Part shown: in pieces, positions 1-8,537 of the stretch
Layout: every line of letters starts with the position of its first letter
Position numbering within the stretch: the stretch's first letter is position 1
Assembly: GCA_003265975.1 (NCBI GenBank)
Contig: QFBU01000020.1
Span: 1 to 23,996 of the forward strand
Direction of reading: 5' to 3'
Source of the DNA: Candidatus Marinamargulisbacteria bacterium SCGC AAA071-K20
GTDB lineage: Bacteria; Margulisbacteria; Marinamargulisbacteria; GCA-2716485; AAA071-K20
DNA: 23,996 nt
Notes under the pieces: model-generated
The model's input: the letters and a program-made list of their open reading frames with translations, nothing else
The model's database searches: none
Told to the model about the DNA's origin: nothing
Translations under genes and position numbers: made by a program

Positions 1-57
1 GGCCAACAAAAATACAAGGCTACTTCAATCGGTAATTCCGTCCCGATATGCAGTTAG

Positions 58-348
58 ACCCGATTTTCCTCTTCTGATTTCCAGTTTGTTTCGTTTTCCT
101 TATCGATTGTTGGGGATGATGGTCTTACGTACACCTTTGCTTCTCAAACGGATATGGACAGTAGTCCATTTTTAGATGGTTCAGGGAGTACCAGTTGGCG
201 TAACGCTCCTGGCTATAACCGAATAGAAACAGATGGCGGTTATTATCAGTTCAGGTTAAATTTTTCCGCTGGCACTCTTTGGGATGGGCAAACTCCTAGT
301 CTCGCAAACTCTAGAGTAACCTTTATTGCTAAAGTCATTAAAAAGTAA
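58..348 (+). pseudogene. 3' end of an unrecognised gene, probably a remnant
   Basis: An open frame runs from just after an in-frame TAG (55-57) to the TAA at 346-348. The only ATG in it, at 154, has no Shine-Dalgarno sequence. Upstream of the TAG the same frame stays open to the window edge with protein-like composition, so the TAG may be a nonsense mutation (for example CAG to TAG) in a longer gene. The C-terminal part is rich in Gly, Ser, Thr and aromatic residues with alternating beta-strand character and ends in Lys-Lys, resembling an extracytoplasmic beta-rich domain. I do not recognise the family. It ends one base before the stop codon of the convergent lipoprotein remnant. Confidence 0.35.
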
Positions 349-349
349 C

Positions 350-640
350 TTAGTCTTGAACGGTAAACGAAACAGTAATCGACTCGTCACCAGTTAATCC
401 TAAATCTGATGCAGAAATTGGAATAGAAACAACAGTACCATCTGTTGTTTCTACAACTGTTGGCGTAATAACAATGAAGTTTGCACTAACCGCTTCTTCT
501 GATTCAAACGTAGTCTGAATGAGAGAACTTCCCTCTTGATATGTTCGTCCATCTACTTCTATTTGGCTTACTGTAGATTGATCAGTCTGAGGATCGTCTG
601 AAGACGAATTACTACTCGATGCTTTTCCACAAGAAGAAAT
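350..640 (-). pseudogene. Lipoprotein gene that lost its 5' end at the IS6 element
   Basis: The surviving frame encodes about 96 residues. It begins with ISSCGK, a good lipobox (Ile -3, Ser -2, Ser -1, Cys +1), followed by the Ser/Asp/Gln-rich tether usual after a lipidated cysteine and then a beta-rich domain. Everything before the lipobox (hydrophobic signal segment, start codon, promoter) is missing because the IS6-family element starts at 641. A TTG-initiated reading through the IS end would add eight unrelated residues and no signal peptide, so a functional product is unlikely. The sequence beyond the other IS end does not restore a signal peptide in frame, so upstream sequence was probably deleted. 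The function of the domain is unknown. Confidence 0.6.
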
Positions 641-652
641 GGTTCTGTCGCA
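641..652. repeat. Left terminal inverted repeat of the IS6 element
   Basis: GGTTCTGTCGCA, exactly complementary to the right end at 1452-1463. It abuts codon 1 of the surviving lipoprotein fragment. Confidence 0.92.
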
Positions 653-706
653 TCTAAAACGCAAATTCCAAAAAAGCCTAAAAACAGACAGGAATGTGCG
701 TGATAT

Positions 707-1405
707 TTAAGCGGCTAATAAAGATACAAATTGCCCATAGACGGTCACGTCATTTGAGTGAGAGAGCTGCCCTTTTCTAATCATATGAACGGTTTCAATT
801 AGCGACAGTGTACGTCTGGCGGAGTTAAACGTTTTGAATCCCAGCATGGGGCGAGTGAGTCGTTTGATAAAGCGATGATCTTGTTCGATGCGATTATTCA
901 TATATTTATTTTGCCTGATTATAATAGCAGTGTCATTCTCTTTGTTAATAGCTTTAATACCGGCTGTATTTGAGCCACTTTTATCGATATTAATCTTCTC
1001 GGGAACACCATTGTTTTTGATTGCTTTTCTGAAGAATCGTTTGGCCGCTTGTGTGTCTCGTTTTTTACGAAGTAAAAAGTCAATAGTCTGCCCATCTTGA
1101 TCAACAGCACGATACAAATAGACCCATTTGCCATTCACTTTAATATAGGTTTCATCCATTCGCCAACTCGTTCCTACACGCTTCTTTCGTTTTCTAAATT
1201 CCTGTTCTAAAATGTGTAAAAATGAAATTACCCATCTCTGTAAAGTAGCATGATCAATTGTTTTCAACCCTCTGATCTTCAATATTTCTTCAATATCTCG
1301 ATAGCTCAGTGAAAATCGACAATATAAATACACTGCATGGATAATAAGCTCAGGTGGATAATGGTAATTTTTGAATAGGCTTTTCATTTTTTGACTTATC
1401 TTCAT
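707..1405 (-). CDS. IS6-family DDE transposase
   Basis: A 232-residue transposase of normal IS6 length (about 230-240). It has an N-terminal helix-turn-helix region (about residues 30-75, with SYRDIEEIL and TLQRWV) and the DDE catalytic core: D84 in WRMDETY, D141 in NIDKSGSN and E174 in NNRIEQDH, with the usual Lys seven residues later (K181). The frame is intact and the element may be active. It starts at ATG 1405 with a GAGGTG-like ribosome site four bases upstream. Transcription runs away from clpC. The enzyme would cut and join the 12-bp ends, and IS6-family members typically move by cointegrate formation. Confidence 0.95.
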   Translation of the reverse strand: MKISQKMKSLFKNYHYPPELIIHAVYLYCRFSLSYRDIEEILKIRGLKTIDHATLQRWVISFLHILEQEFRKRKKRVGTSWRMDETYIKVNGKWVYLYRAVDQDGQTIDFLLRKKRDTQAAKRFFRKAIKNNGVPEKINIDKSGSNTAGIKAINKENDTAIIIRQNKYMNNRIEQDHRFIKRLTRPMLGFKTFNSARRTLSLIETVHMIRKGQLSHSNDVTVYGQFVSLLAA

Positions 1406-1451
1406 CTGACACCTCTGTTTTGGTAGAAGTTTATCAATTTGTGCTTAACTG

Positions 1452-1463
1452 TGCGACAGAACC
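1452..1463. repeat. Right terminal inverted repeat of the IS6 element
   Basis: TGCGACAGAACC, the exact complement of the left end. It lies 53 bp upstream of the clpC start codon, leaving the probable clpC promoter outside the element. Confidence 0.92.
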
Positions 1464-1479
1464 TAAAAAACATTCTCAC

Positions 1480-1508
1480 TTGATACTCAAGTCTAAATCA
1501 ATTATTAT
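1480..1508 (+). promoter_or_regulatory. Probable sigma-70-type promoter of clpC
   Basis: TTGATA (1480-1485), a 17-base spacer and TATTAT (1503-1508) match the -35/-10 consensus well. The -10 ends 8 bases before the ATG at 1517 and there is no Shine-Dalgarno sequence between them. Transcription would therefore start at or within a base or two of the start codon, giving a leaderless clpC-radA message. The promoter sits wholly between the IS6 end and the gene. This is sequence reading only; the start site has not been mapped. Confidence 0.5.
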
Positions 1509-1516
1509 TTAATTAT

Positions 1517-3997
1517 ATGTTTTCAAGATTTACAGAAAAAGCCATTCAGGCGATTATGCTAGCCCAAGAAGAAGCGAAACGGTTTCATCATAGTTACGTT
1601 GGTACCGAGCATATTCTTTTAGGAATTATTGGAGAAGGCGACAACATTGTCGTAAAGTCTTTGCAAGAGCTGGGCTTTACTACTGAGCAAATAAAGTCGT
1701 CCATAGAAGACCGTCTAGAATATGGCGGCCTTTCTTCAGAATATGGTAATATCCCGTTTACACAGCAAGCCAAACAGGTACTAACCTACGCTTGGGACGA
1801 AGCAAGAAAGCTAGGTCATAATTACGTTAATGTAGAACATTTATTTCTATCCATTTTTAGAGACCCCACAAGTATAGCTGCACGAGTGCTTGCTGAGTTA
1901 GGGGTAAACATTACTTCTTACAAAAATACGCTTTTCAAACACCTAGGCGGCAGAATCCCCATCGAACAAAAAGTACAAACATCTATGCCAACACCAACAC
2001 TCGACCTATTTGGAAGAGACCTTACTTGGCTAGCCAAAGAGCAAACTCTAGACCCAGTGGTAGGCAGAAACAAAGAAATTGAACGTATTATTCAAATATT
2101 ATGTCGTCGTTCAAAAAACAACCCCGTACTAACAGGTGAGCCTGGCGTAGGTAAAACGGCCATTGTAGAAGGCCTAGCTCAGCGTATAATCAAAGGTGAT
2201 ATTCCTGAAAAATTAAGCGGAAAACGCGTTATTACACTCGACCTTGGTTTACTAGTTGCCGGAACCAAATATCGTGGTGAATTTGAAGATAGAGTTAAAA
2301 AAGTGATGGAAGAGGCAAGAAAAGCAGGTAACATCATTATTTTTGTTGACGAGCTGCACACTATCATTGGAACAGGCGGCTCAGAGGGCAGTTTAGACGC
2401 GGCCAATCTATTTAAGCCGGCTCTTGCAAGGGGTGAGCTCCAAGTTATAGGAGCAACCACTTTAGAGGAGTATCGTAAGCATATTGAAGGCGACGGAGCA
2501 CTTGAGCGTAGATTTCAGTCTATATTGGTTGAAGAGCCTTCAAAAGAAGAAACCTTATGCATACTTAAAGGTATCAGATCACGTTATGAAGAATTTCACG
2601 GCGTAAAAATTACTGATGCGGCTCTTGAAGAAGCTGTAGACCTAGCCACGCGGTATATTTCTGACCGATTTCTACCAGACAAGGCTGTAGACGTTATTGA
2701 CGAAGCCGCGGCAAAAGTGATGCTAGACGCCTCGAAATTACCGGAAGATCTACAGGATTTATCAAAACAAATAGAAAAAGTAGGCAAAGAAAAAGAGCTT
2801 GCTCAGTCAAAGAAAGACCTGGACTTAGTAAAATTATTAGAAATTCAAGAAAAAGACCTTACTAAAAAGAAAAAAAGCTTCACTCGGGCACAGTTACGGT
2901 CACTTAAAAAAGTAGTAGACGAAGAAGCCGTGGCCAGTGTAGTGTCTTTATGGACAGGTGTTCCGGTCACAAAAATGACAGCAGAAGAAACAAAGCGCTT
3001 ATTGAAAATGGAACAAACCATAAAAGAGCGTATCGTAGGGCAAGGCAACGCTATCGAAGCACTTGCTCGTGCCGTAAAACGAGCAAAAGTTGGCTTAAAA
3101 GACCCAAACCGCCCTACCGGCTCCTTCTTATTTTTAGGGCCAACAGGTGTAGGTAAATCGGAATTGGCTAAAAACCTAGCCGACTTTTTATTTGGGTCAC
3201 CCGACGCACTTATTAGAATAGATATGTCAGAGTTTATGGAAAAACATACCGTTTCAAGGCTAATCGGCTCACCTCCAGGTTATGTTGGGTTTAACGACGG
3301 TGGACAGTTAACCGAACCTATTAGACGAAAACCTTACTCGGTAGTGCTTTTTGACGAACTAGAAAAGGCGTCCCCAGATGTCATTAATATTCTCTTACAA
3401 ATATTAGACGACGGTCGACTTACAGACTCAACAGGCCGCGTTGTTAACTTTAAAAATACGATTATTATTATGACAAGTAATGTAGGTAGTAAATACATTC
3501 ACTCTCAAACGTCTTTTGGATTTGTTGACTCTGGTAAAGCAGAAGAAACAAAAGATGAAGTAATTAAACAAAAACTTGGAGAAGAGCTTAAGAAAGAATT
3601 TAAGCCTGAATTTTTAAACAGAATCGACGACACCATTATTTTTAGAGCCTTAAACAAAGGACATATCCATGAAATTGTAGACATTATGTTGGGTGATGTT
3701 AAAAAGAGACTTGAAGATAAAGAAATATTTATTCACTACGACAAAAAAGTGAGAGATCATTTAGTAGAAAATGGTTTTGACGAACGAAATGGAGCTCGCC
3801 CTTTACGACGTTCTATTCAAAAATACTTTGAAGACAAGTTAGCAGACGCTATTTTACGAGAACAAATTAAAGGGGCGATGGACGTTAAAGCCACTTGTAA
3901 AAAAGACGGAGTCGTTTTTGATATTAAACAGATTCCAAAGCCTAAAAAAATCGCCAACAAAACAAAAGAAAAAAAATCGCCAGAACTCGTTAATTAG
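1517..3997 (+). CDS. clpC: ATP-dependent Clp protease ATPase subunit ClpC
   Basis: A full-length 826-residue Hsp100 unfoldase that threads substrates into ClpP in the cytoplasm. Domains in order: two Clp N-terminal repeats (about 3-145; FSRFTEKA start typical of ClpC); first AAA+ module with Walker A GEPGVGKT (207-214), Walker B IIFVDE (274-279) and arginine pair RR (331-332); a middle region of ClpC length (about 405-470) rather than the long ClpB coiled coil; second AAA+ module with Walker A GPTGVGKS (541-548) and Walker B LFDE (611-614). An FGF tripeptide near residue 674 sits where ClpC carries its ClpP-docking loop. No ctsR or mcsAB partner precedes it, unlike Bacillus; an IS6 element is there instead. 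radA follows after 8 bp. Confidence 0.97.
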   Translation: MFSRFTEKAIQAIMLAQEEAKRFHHSYVGTEHILLGIIGEGDNIVVKSLQELGFTTEQIKSSIEDRLEYGGLSSEYGNIPFTQQAKQVLTYAWDEARKLGHNYVNVEHLFLSIFRDPTSIAARVLAELGVNITSYKNTLFKHLGGRIPIEQKVQTSMPTPTLDLFGRDLTWLAKEQTLDPVVGRNKEIERIIQILCRRSKNNPVLTGEPGVGKTAIVEGLAQRIIKGDIPEKLSGKRVITLDLGLLVAGTKYRGEFEDRVKKVMEEARKAGNIIIFVDELHTIIGTGGSEGSLDAANLFKPALARGELQVIGATTLEEYRKHIEGDGALERRFQSILVEEPSKEETLCILKGIRSRYEEFHGVKITDAALEEAVDLATRYISDRFLPDKAVDVIDEAAAKVMLDASKLPEDLQDLSKQIEKVGKEKELAQSKKDLDLVKLLEIQEKDLTKKKKSFTRAQLRSLKKVVDEEAVASVVSLWTGVPVTKMTAEETKRLLKMEQTIKERIVGQGNAIEALARAVKRAKVGLKDPNRPTGSFLFLGPTGVGKSELAKNLADFLFGSPDALIRIDMSEFMEKHTVSRLIGSPPGYVGFNDGGQLTEPIRRKPYSVVLFDELEKASPDVINILLQILDDGRLTDSTGRVVNFKNTIIIMTSNVGSKYIHSQTSFGFVDSGKAEETKDEVIKQKLGEELKKEFKPEFLNRIDDTIIFRALNKGHIHEIVDIMLGDVKKRLEDKEIFIHYDKKVRDHLVENGFDERNGARPLRRSIQKYFEDKLADAILREQIKGAMDVKATCKKDGVVFDIKQIPKPKKIANKTKEKKSPELVN

Positions 3998-4005
3998 AGG
4001 TACGT

Positions 4006-5397
4006 ATGGCTAAACTAGAAACCATATTTGAATGTCAAGAATGTGGCAGCTCACACCCTCGCTGGCAAGGTCAATGTACACAATGCCAAGCCTGGAACTC
4101 TCTAGTAGAAATGACCCAAGAAAAACTCAAGAAATCGTCAACTTTCAACCCTACAAAAAAAAGTAAAGCCACACCACTAGCCCAAGTAGAGATAAGCGAA
4201 CATCATAGTATTAAGACTGATATCTCAGAATTAGATCACGTTTTAGGAAACGGATTTGTAAAAGGGTCAGTAACATTAATTGGTGGAGAGCCTGGTATTG
4301 GAAAGTCTACCCTCAGTTTGCAGTTAGCCATACAATTGGCAAAAACAGGCCAAAAAGTATTGTATATCACGGCTGAAGAGTCTGAAACTCAAATTCTTTT
4401 ACGGTCAAAACGACTTGGAACTGTGCCTCCATCCTTACTTGTATTGGCAGACACCAACATGCTGAACTGTTTAGAACAGTGTAACTCGTTAAATGCAGAC
4501 GTTGTTATTTTAGACTCCATTCAAACTGTTTCTCACCCTGACCTTTCGGCCACAAGTGGAAGCGTAAGCCAGGTTAAGTATTGTGCCGCTCAGTTAATTG
4601 CTTGGACAAAATCTAGCAATGCTATTTCAATCCTAATAGGTCACATTACAAAAGACGGAATGATCGCAGGGCCAAAAATATTAGAGCACATGGTAGACGT
4701 AATATTATATGTAGAAGGCGAGCGTAACCAACGGTATCGCTTATTAAGATCGTACAAAAACCGTTATTTTCATACAGACGAAATTGGAATATTCCAGATG
4801 GAAGAATGTGGTTTAGTGCCTGTAGACCAAGCCTCAGAACTGTTTATTGAGGCCTCCAGTTTGAAAAACCCTGGCACTGCAGTGTCTGCCATTATTGAAG
4901 GAAGCCGGGCCTTTTTAGTAGAAGTACAAGCACTTGTCGTAGAAACAGGCTACGGTATGGCAAAACGCAATTTTCTAGGTGTAAATGCAAATCGAGCAAA
5001 CTTAGTAATAGCAGGCATTGAAAAAATACTTGGAAAAAAATTGTTTTCAAAAGACATGTTTTTAAATATTATCGGAGGACTTAAGGTTGATGAGCCAGCC
5101 TGTGATTTAGCCATTTTAATGGCCATTATTAGTTCAAATGAAGACTTAAGATTTAAACGTAGAGTCGCTTTTATTGGTGAAATAGGATTGTCTGGAGAAA
5201 TACGATCGGTACCCTTAATAGCAAAACGACTTAACGAATGTGAGAAAATGGGTTTTGAGGCGTGCTTCATCCCAAAAACAAACGCTAAAAACTGCCCGGA
5301 GCTAAAGCAACTAAGTGTGATCCCCGTATCAGACTTAAGAGATTTGATGGCCTCAGTAGTAAAGGAGTTTCAAAGTGAACATCTCGTCCAAACTTGA
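4006..5397 (+). CDS. radA: DNA repair ATPase RadA (Sms), with an altered KNRFG motif
   Basis: A 463-residue RecA-like ATPase that drives branch migration in recombination, of normal family length. It has an N-terminal C4 zinc finger (C10, C13, C24, C27), Walker A GGEPGIGKST (93-102), Walker B VVILD ending at D170, the RadA signature GHITKDG (212-218) and a C-terminal Lon-like domain (about 280-455). The RadA-specific KNRFG motif reads KNRYF here (251-255), so its Phe and Gly are changed while K, N and R remain. The start ATG has AGAGG five bases upstream and lies 8 bp after clpC, so the two are cotranscribed. The end overlaps the HEAT gene by 23 bp. The family call is firm; whether the changed motif affects activity is unknown. 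Confidence 0.95.
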   Translation: MAKLETIFECQECGSSHPRWQGQCTQCQAWNSLVEMTQEKLKKSSTFNPTKKSKATPLAQVEISEHHSIKTDISELDHVLGNGFVKGSVTLIGGEPGIGKSTLSLQLAIQLAKTGQKVLYITAEESETQILLRSKRLGTVPPSLLVLADTNMLNCLEQCNSLNADVVILDSIQTVSHPDLSATSGSVSQVKYCAAQLIAWTKSSNAISILIGHITKDGMIAGPKILEHMVDVILYVEGERNQRYRLLRSYKNRYFHTDEIGIFQMEECGLVPVDQASELFIEASSLKNPGTAVSAIIEGSRAFLVEVQALVVETGYGMAKRNFLGVNANRANLVIAGIEKILGKKLFSKDMFLNIIGGLKVDEPACDLAILMAIISSNEDLRFKRRVAFIGEIGLSGEIRSVPLIAKRLNECEKMGFEACFIPKTNAKNCPELKQLSVIPVSDLRDLMASVVKEFQSEHLVQT

Positions 5398-6331
5398 TGC
5401 AATAATTTTAAAACTTCGTAAAGAAAGCACCCGTTGGGACGCCATTTTAGAATTAAAATTACTTAAAGACCCTGCCTTTATTCCACCCTTAATTATGCTA
5501 TTAAAAGACCGAGACTGGGTAGTTAGATGGTCGGTTGCAGAAAAACTAGGCGATATGAAAGACCTAAGAGCCATGGACCCTCTCTTAGACAGTTTAGGTG
5601 ACAGCGATTTTCATGTTATAAAAAATGTTCAAAAAGGGCTCGTAAAGTTTGGTCCCATTGTAATTGCTTCAGGAATTAAGCGGTTGAAGAACAGAAACAG
5701 TTTGCTCAGAAGCAACATCATGATGCTAATAGAAACATTTGGAAAAGAAAGTTTAAGTTATTTAAAAGCCGAATTAGACTCAAATGATCCCATTATTCTG
5801 AATAGGGTTATACATCTCATCTGGAAAATAGGAAAAGTAGAATCGGAAGATATATTAGTTGAAAATCTTAAAAATAAAGACATTCAAAAAAATGTAATTG
5901 TAATGTTAGGCACTTTAAAAAGTGTCATTGCCATCCCTCGTTTAATAAAACTATACGAAAAAAAATCACACAGACGACTAATTTTATATGCCATGAAACT
6001 CATTGGCGCAAAAACAGCCTTCCCTGTCATTATTCAGTCACTTAAAAATGTGAATATTAAGCCCCTCTCAGAAGCTATCATTTTAAGAATTGGCCCAGCA
6101 ATGCTTCCTTATTTAGTGGCCACACTTCCCAAAAAAAATCAGGCACGAATAGCTTGTGTTAGACTCATTGAAAAAATAGGGCCAGAAAAAGTAATTAACG
6201 ACATTAAAAAACTGGCAAAAACAAACTCTGAAGTAAGGCTGTTAACTCAAGATATACTCAAAAAAAGCGCTGCAAAATTACAAACAAAGACCAAGAAAAA
6301 GGGCTTTTTCTCTTCTTTCTTTGGTGGCTAA
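5375..6331 (+). CDS. HEAT-repeat protein of unknown function
   Basis: The 318-residue protein consists of tandem two-helix repeats of the HEAT/PBS-lyase type, clearest at about residues 33-95 (FIPPLIMLLKDRDWVVRWSVAEKLG is the best repeat) and continuing degenerate to about 300. No signal peptide or membrane segment is visible. The C-terminus is a Lys-rich stretch ending in FFSSFFGG, a hydrophobic tail that could be a docking or membrane-touching peptide. It starts at GTG 5375 inside the end of radA, with AAGGAG seven bases upstream, so translation is probably coupled. Such proteins are usually binding scaffolds. The position after clpC and radA suggests, without proving, a role in protein or DNA quality control. 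Its TAA is immediately followed by the stop of the convergent gene. Confidence 0.85.
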   Translation: MNISSKLDAIILKLRKESTRWDAILELKLLKDPAFIPPLIMLLKDRDWVVRWSVAEKLGDMKDLRAMDPLLDSLGDSDFHVIKNVQKGLVKFGPIVIASGIKRLKNRNSLLRSNIMMLIETFGKESLSYLKAELDSNDPIILNRVIHLIWKIGKVESEDILVENLKNKDIQKNVIVMLGTLKSVIAIPRLIKLYEKKSHRRLILYAMKLIGAKTAFPVIIQSLKNVNIKPLSEAIILRIGPAMLPYLVATLPKKNQARIACVRLIEKIGPEKVINDIKKLAKTNSEVRLLTQDILKKSAAKLQTKTKKKGFFSSFFGG

Positions 6332-7099
6332 CTATTTATAAAATAGTTTTCTATAAACAACTAAAAACACGACGTACACATTACTAATCCCTAAAAAATA
6401 AACAATGGCAAGTAGTGGTGATTTCAGTAGTATAAAAATAATTATAGCTAATAACTGAATCCCCAAACCGAACACCGAAACAGCACAAAGAAACCCCTTA
6501 CTAAGTGAGTCGCCTTTAACATTAGAGTCAAAACAATGAACAATAAGGTCCTGCCAGCCATAAAAAAATAAATATACTTTATGCAAAACGTTAACCCAAA
6601 ATTGGCTTTCGTAGTCAAAGGCTTTAGGGGCTTTAAATTCAAAAACACGGCTGGTGGTATCCCCGTTTGTGGCCGCTCTTTTTACAACATAATAATAGTT
6701 GTATAACGAACATTGTAAGCTCAAGCTTAGGAAACTAAGTGTGTAGAGCCAAAAATGTGAACCGTCTATTAAATAGAAACTATAAAAAAAACTGGCATTT
6801 AATACTAAGTCGCAATTTGAGTCTAAATATCTCCCAGTGTACCTAGGTTCATTACTCAAACGAGCAATTTCTCCATCAACCGTATCAAACAAAATTTTTA
6901 AAAGTAGACACAGTACCGCAAAAAAAGGTCTTTCCTGAACAATAAAGTAACAAGATAGTAACCCACAGATAAAAAATAACCAGGTGAATGTAATGGCCCT
7001 AAAAGGTGTGGGTAGAAACCAGGTCGCCACTACTCTAGCTGGGTTACGCATATAGTCACTGAGATCTAAAAACTGATGTTCTTTTTTTAATTTTGACAT
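6332..7099 (-). CDS. CDP-alcohol phosphatidyltransferase family membrane enzyme
   Basis: A 255-residue integral membrane protein with about six hydrophobic segments and the complete family catalytic signature D72-x2-D75-G76-x2-A79-R80-x8-G89-x3-D93-x3-D97. Known members bind a divalent metal through these aspartates and transfer a phosphoalcohol from a CDP-linked donor to an acceptor, making phospholipids at the inner membrane. The signature does not tell which lipid is made. The roughly 70 residues before the motif, with a DYMRNPAR stretch, resemble members using small alcohol acceptors more than short PgsA-type enzymes, but I would not name a substrate. It lies 20 bp downstream of the MATE gene and is probably cotranscribed; a weak AAAGG lies 10 bases upstream of the ATG. 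Confidence 0.88.
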   Translation of the reverse strand: MSKLKKEHQFLDLSDYMRNPARVVATWFLPTPFRAITFTWLFFICGLLSCYFIVQERPFFAVLCLLLKILFDTVDGEIARLSNEPRYTGRYLDSNCDLVLNASFFYSFYLIDGSHFWLYTLSFLSLSLQCSLYNYYYVVKRAATNGDTTSRVFEFKAPKAFDYESQFWVNVLHKVYLFFYGWQDLIVHCFDSNVKGDSLSKGFLCAVSVFGLGIQLLAIIIFILLKSPLLAIVYFLGISNVYVVFLVVYRKLFYK

Positions 7100-7119
7100 A
7101 CGAATACAGCCTTTTTCAT

Positions 7120-8460
7120 TTATAAAGCCAACTTACCCCATTGTCCTCGGCTCCACAGAATTAAGTACAACAGAGAATGACACAAGTTATACCCAATAAT
7201 TGCGAGCCAAATACCTAAAAGACCGTAACCAAGGGTAATTCCACACACATAAATTAATGGTATTTTAATGAGCCATTCACCAAGTGTAGAAATAATCATC
7301 ACCTGTTTAGTATCACCCGTCCCATACAACGAGTCAATTATAACCAAGCCGGCTACTTCAGCCCAAATGGTTATGGCGTCTAGCCGGAGTAGGGGGATGG
7401 CCCTAGCCACAGTGTCTGGATTATGGATAAATATGCCGAGTATAAGTTTAGGAATAAGGACAATAATCAAGCCAACAGAAAATATACTAATACAGGCTAA
7501 CTTTATAACGTCCCACGCCCATAATTTGGCGGCGGCTTTATCGCCTTCACCTAAAGAATAACTTACCAAAGTGTGTGCCGCTAATCCAAAACCTACGCCC
7601 GGTAATAATAAAAACAAAAGTAAATTTATAAGCACGTTTGCAATAGCTAGTTCGGTTGTTCCGAGTAAGCCAATCGTCCAATAAATCATTAATAAACTAA
7701 AGGCAAACAACAGTTGTCTAATACTTATAGGAACGCCTAACTTAATTAATAAACAAGTGGTTCTCTTTAATCCCCAAATCCGTTTTAAAAAGCCCTGATC
7801 TTTAATAAGAACCAAGCCAGAGCTTATATAAAGAACGGTACCCAGCACAATTGAAATGGCACTGGCTAGCCCGGCCCCTTTAACACCCATTTCTGGGGCT
7901 CCCAAGTGACCAAATATCAAAACCCAATTTAAAAATCCATTACAAAGATGAGTCGTAATTAATATACGTAAGTACACTAACGGTTGTTTAGCGCCATTCC
8001 AATAGCCTCGAAACAAAAAATTAATTCCAAAAAATACGAGCGCTAAAACACGGTATCTAAAATAAGGCGTAGAAATAGCAATAACTTTAGGGTCGTCAAT
8101 GAGCCAAGAAAAAATAAAAGGCGCTCCAAGATAACCCACAACAGAAAGTAGCCCGCCCCATAGAAAAATTACTTTAAATGAGGCTGTTAACGCATCAGCT
8201 AATTCGCTAAACTTTTTTTCACCGAGTCGTCGTGCCGTAATGGTTTGAACCGCTGAGGAAATTCCAATGAGTGAAGACATAAAAAAGAAGGTTAAACATC
8301 CAGCTAGCCCTACTGCCGCTAAAGCGACTTCGCCTTTTGTACCGACCATGGCAATATCCACGAGGTCTATTAAGTTATGGCTCAACATGCCCAATATAAT
8401 CGGGCTGGCTAGTGCTAGTATTTGCTTGGTTCTTGTCAGACTTGGTAACAGTTTAAACAT
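7120..8460 (-). CDS. MATE-family multidrug/toxin efflux transporter (DinF-like)
   Basis: A 446-residue protein with about twelve membrane segments in two six-helix halves, the normal MATE architecture and length. Family features include the N-terminal P-I-I-L-G-M-L region, the loop TARRLGEKKFSEL after helix 2 and an equivalent VSYSLGEGDKAAA loop in the second half. MATE proteins export cationic or lipophilic compounds using Na+ or H+ gradients; some relatives flip lipid-linked molecules. The neighbouring lipid-synthesis gene 20 bp downstream makes a lipid-related role possible but unproven. No Shine-Dalgarno sequence precedes the ATG, and a TATACT hexamer lies only 7 bases upstream. Confidence 0.93.
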   Translation of the reverse strand: MFKLLPSLTRTKQILALASPIILGMLSHNLIDLVDIAMVGTKGEVALAAVGLAGCLTFFFMSSLIGISSAVQTITARRLGEKKFSELADALTASFKVIFLWGGLLSVVGYLGAPFIFSWLIDDPKVIAISTPYFRYRVLALVFFGINFLFRGYWNGAKQPLVYLRILITTHLCNGFLNWVLIFGHLGAPEMGVKGAGLASAISIVLGTVLYISSGLVLIKDQGFLKRIWGLKRTTCLLIKLGVPISIRQLLFAFSLLMIYWTIGLLGTTELAIANVLINLLLFLLLPGVGFGLAAHTLVSYSLGEGDKAAAKLWAWDVIKLACISIFSVGLIIVLIPKLILGIFIHNPDTVARAIPLLRLDAITIWAEVAGLVIIDSLYGTGDTKQVMIISTLGEWLIKIPLIYVCGITLGYGLLGIWLAIIGYNLCHSLLYLILWSRGQWGKLAL

Positions 8461-8467
8461 AAGGGGC

Positions 8468-8473
8468 AGTATA
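8468..8473 (-). promoter_or_regulatory. Probable -10 element of the MATE operon, very close to the start codon
   Basis: TATACT on the minus strand, ending 7 bases before the ATG at 8460, with no Shine-Dalgarno sequence between. The -35 region is poor (a TTATAC-like hexamer about 18 bases further upstream). The spacing predicts a leaderless transcript. Confidence 0.35.
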
Positions 8474-8537
8474 ACTTACCGCACAAAAATCGTATATAAA
8501 CCTATTCGTTGAACAGATCCACAATAATTTCCACCTC

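Larger units (their letters stand above)
641..1463 (-). mobile_element. Complete IS6-family (IS26-like) insertion sequence
   Basis: The element is 823 bp, bounded by perfect 12-bp terminal inverted repeats (GGTTCTGTCGCA at 641-652; its complement at 1452-1463). Homology between the ends continues weakly inside. The GGTTCTGT-type ends, the length near 800 bp and the single transposase gene fit the IS6 family. The 8 bases on each side (gaagaaat on the left, taaaaaac on the right) do not match, so no target duplication is visible. The right end lies 53 bp before the clpC start, and the left end cuts the lipoprotein gene. Confidence 0.93.

Noticed and set aside
350..664. A 104-codon gene starting at 664 inside the IS6 end
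   Set aside because: Its start is a TTG inside the IS terminal sequence with no ribosome site, and the first eight residues come from the IS. The genuine part begins at the lipobox, so I treat it as a truncated gene ending at 640.
888..1134. Additional short open frames within the IS6 transposase region
   Set aside because: They lie in other frames of the intact transposase gene, which has all catalytic residues, so they are shadows of it.
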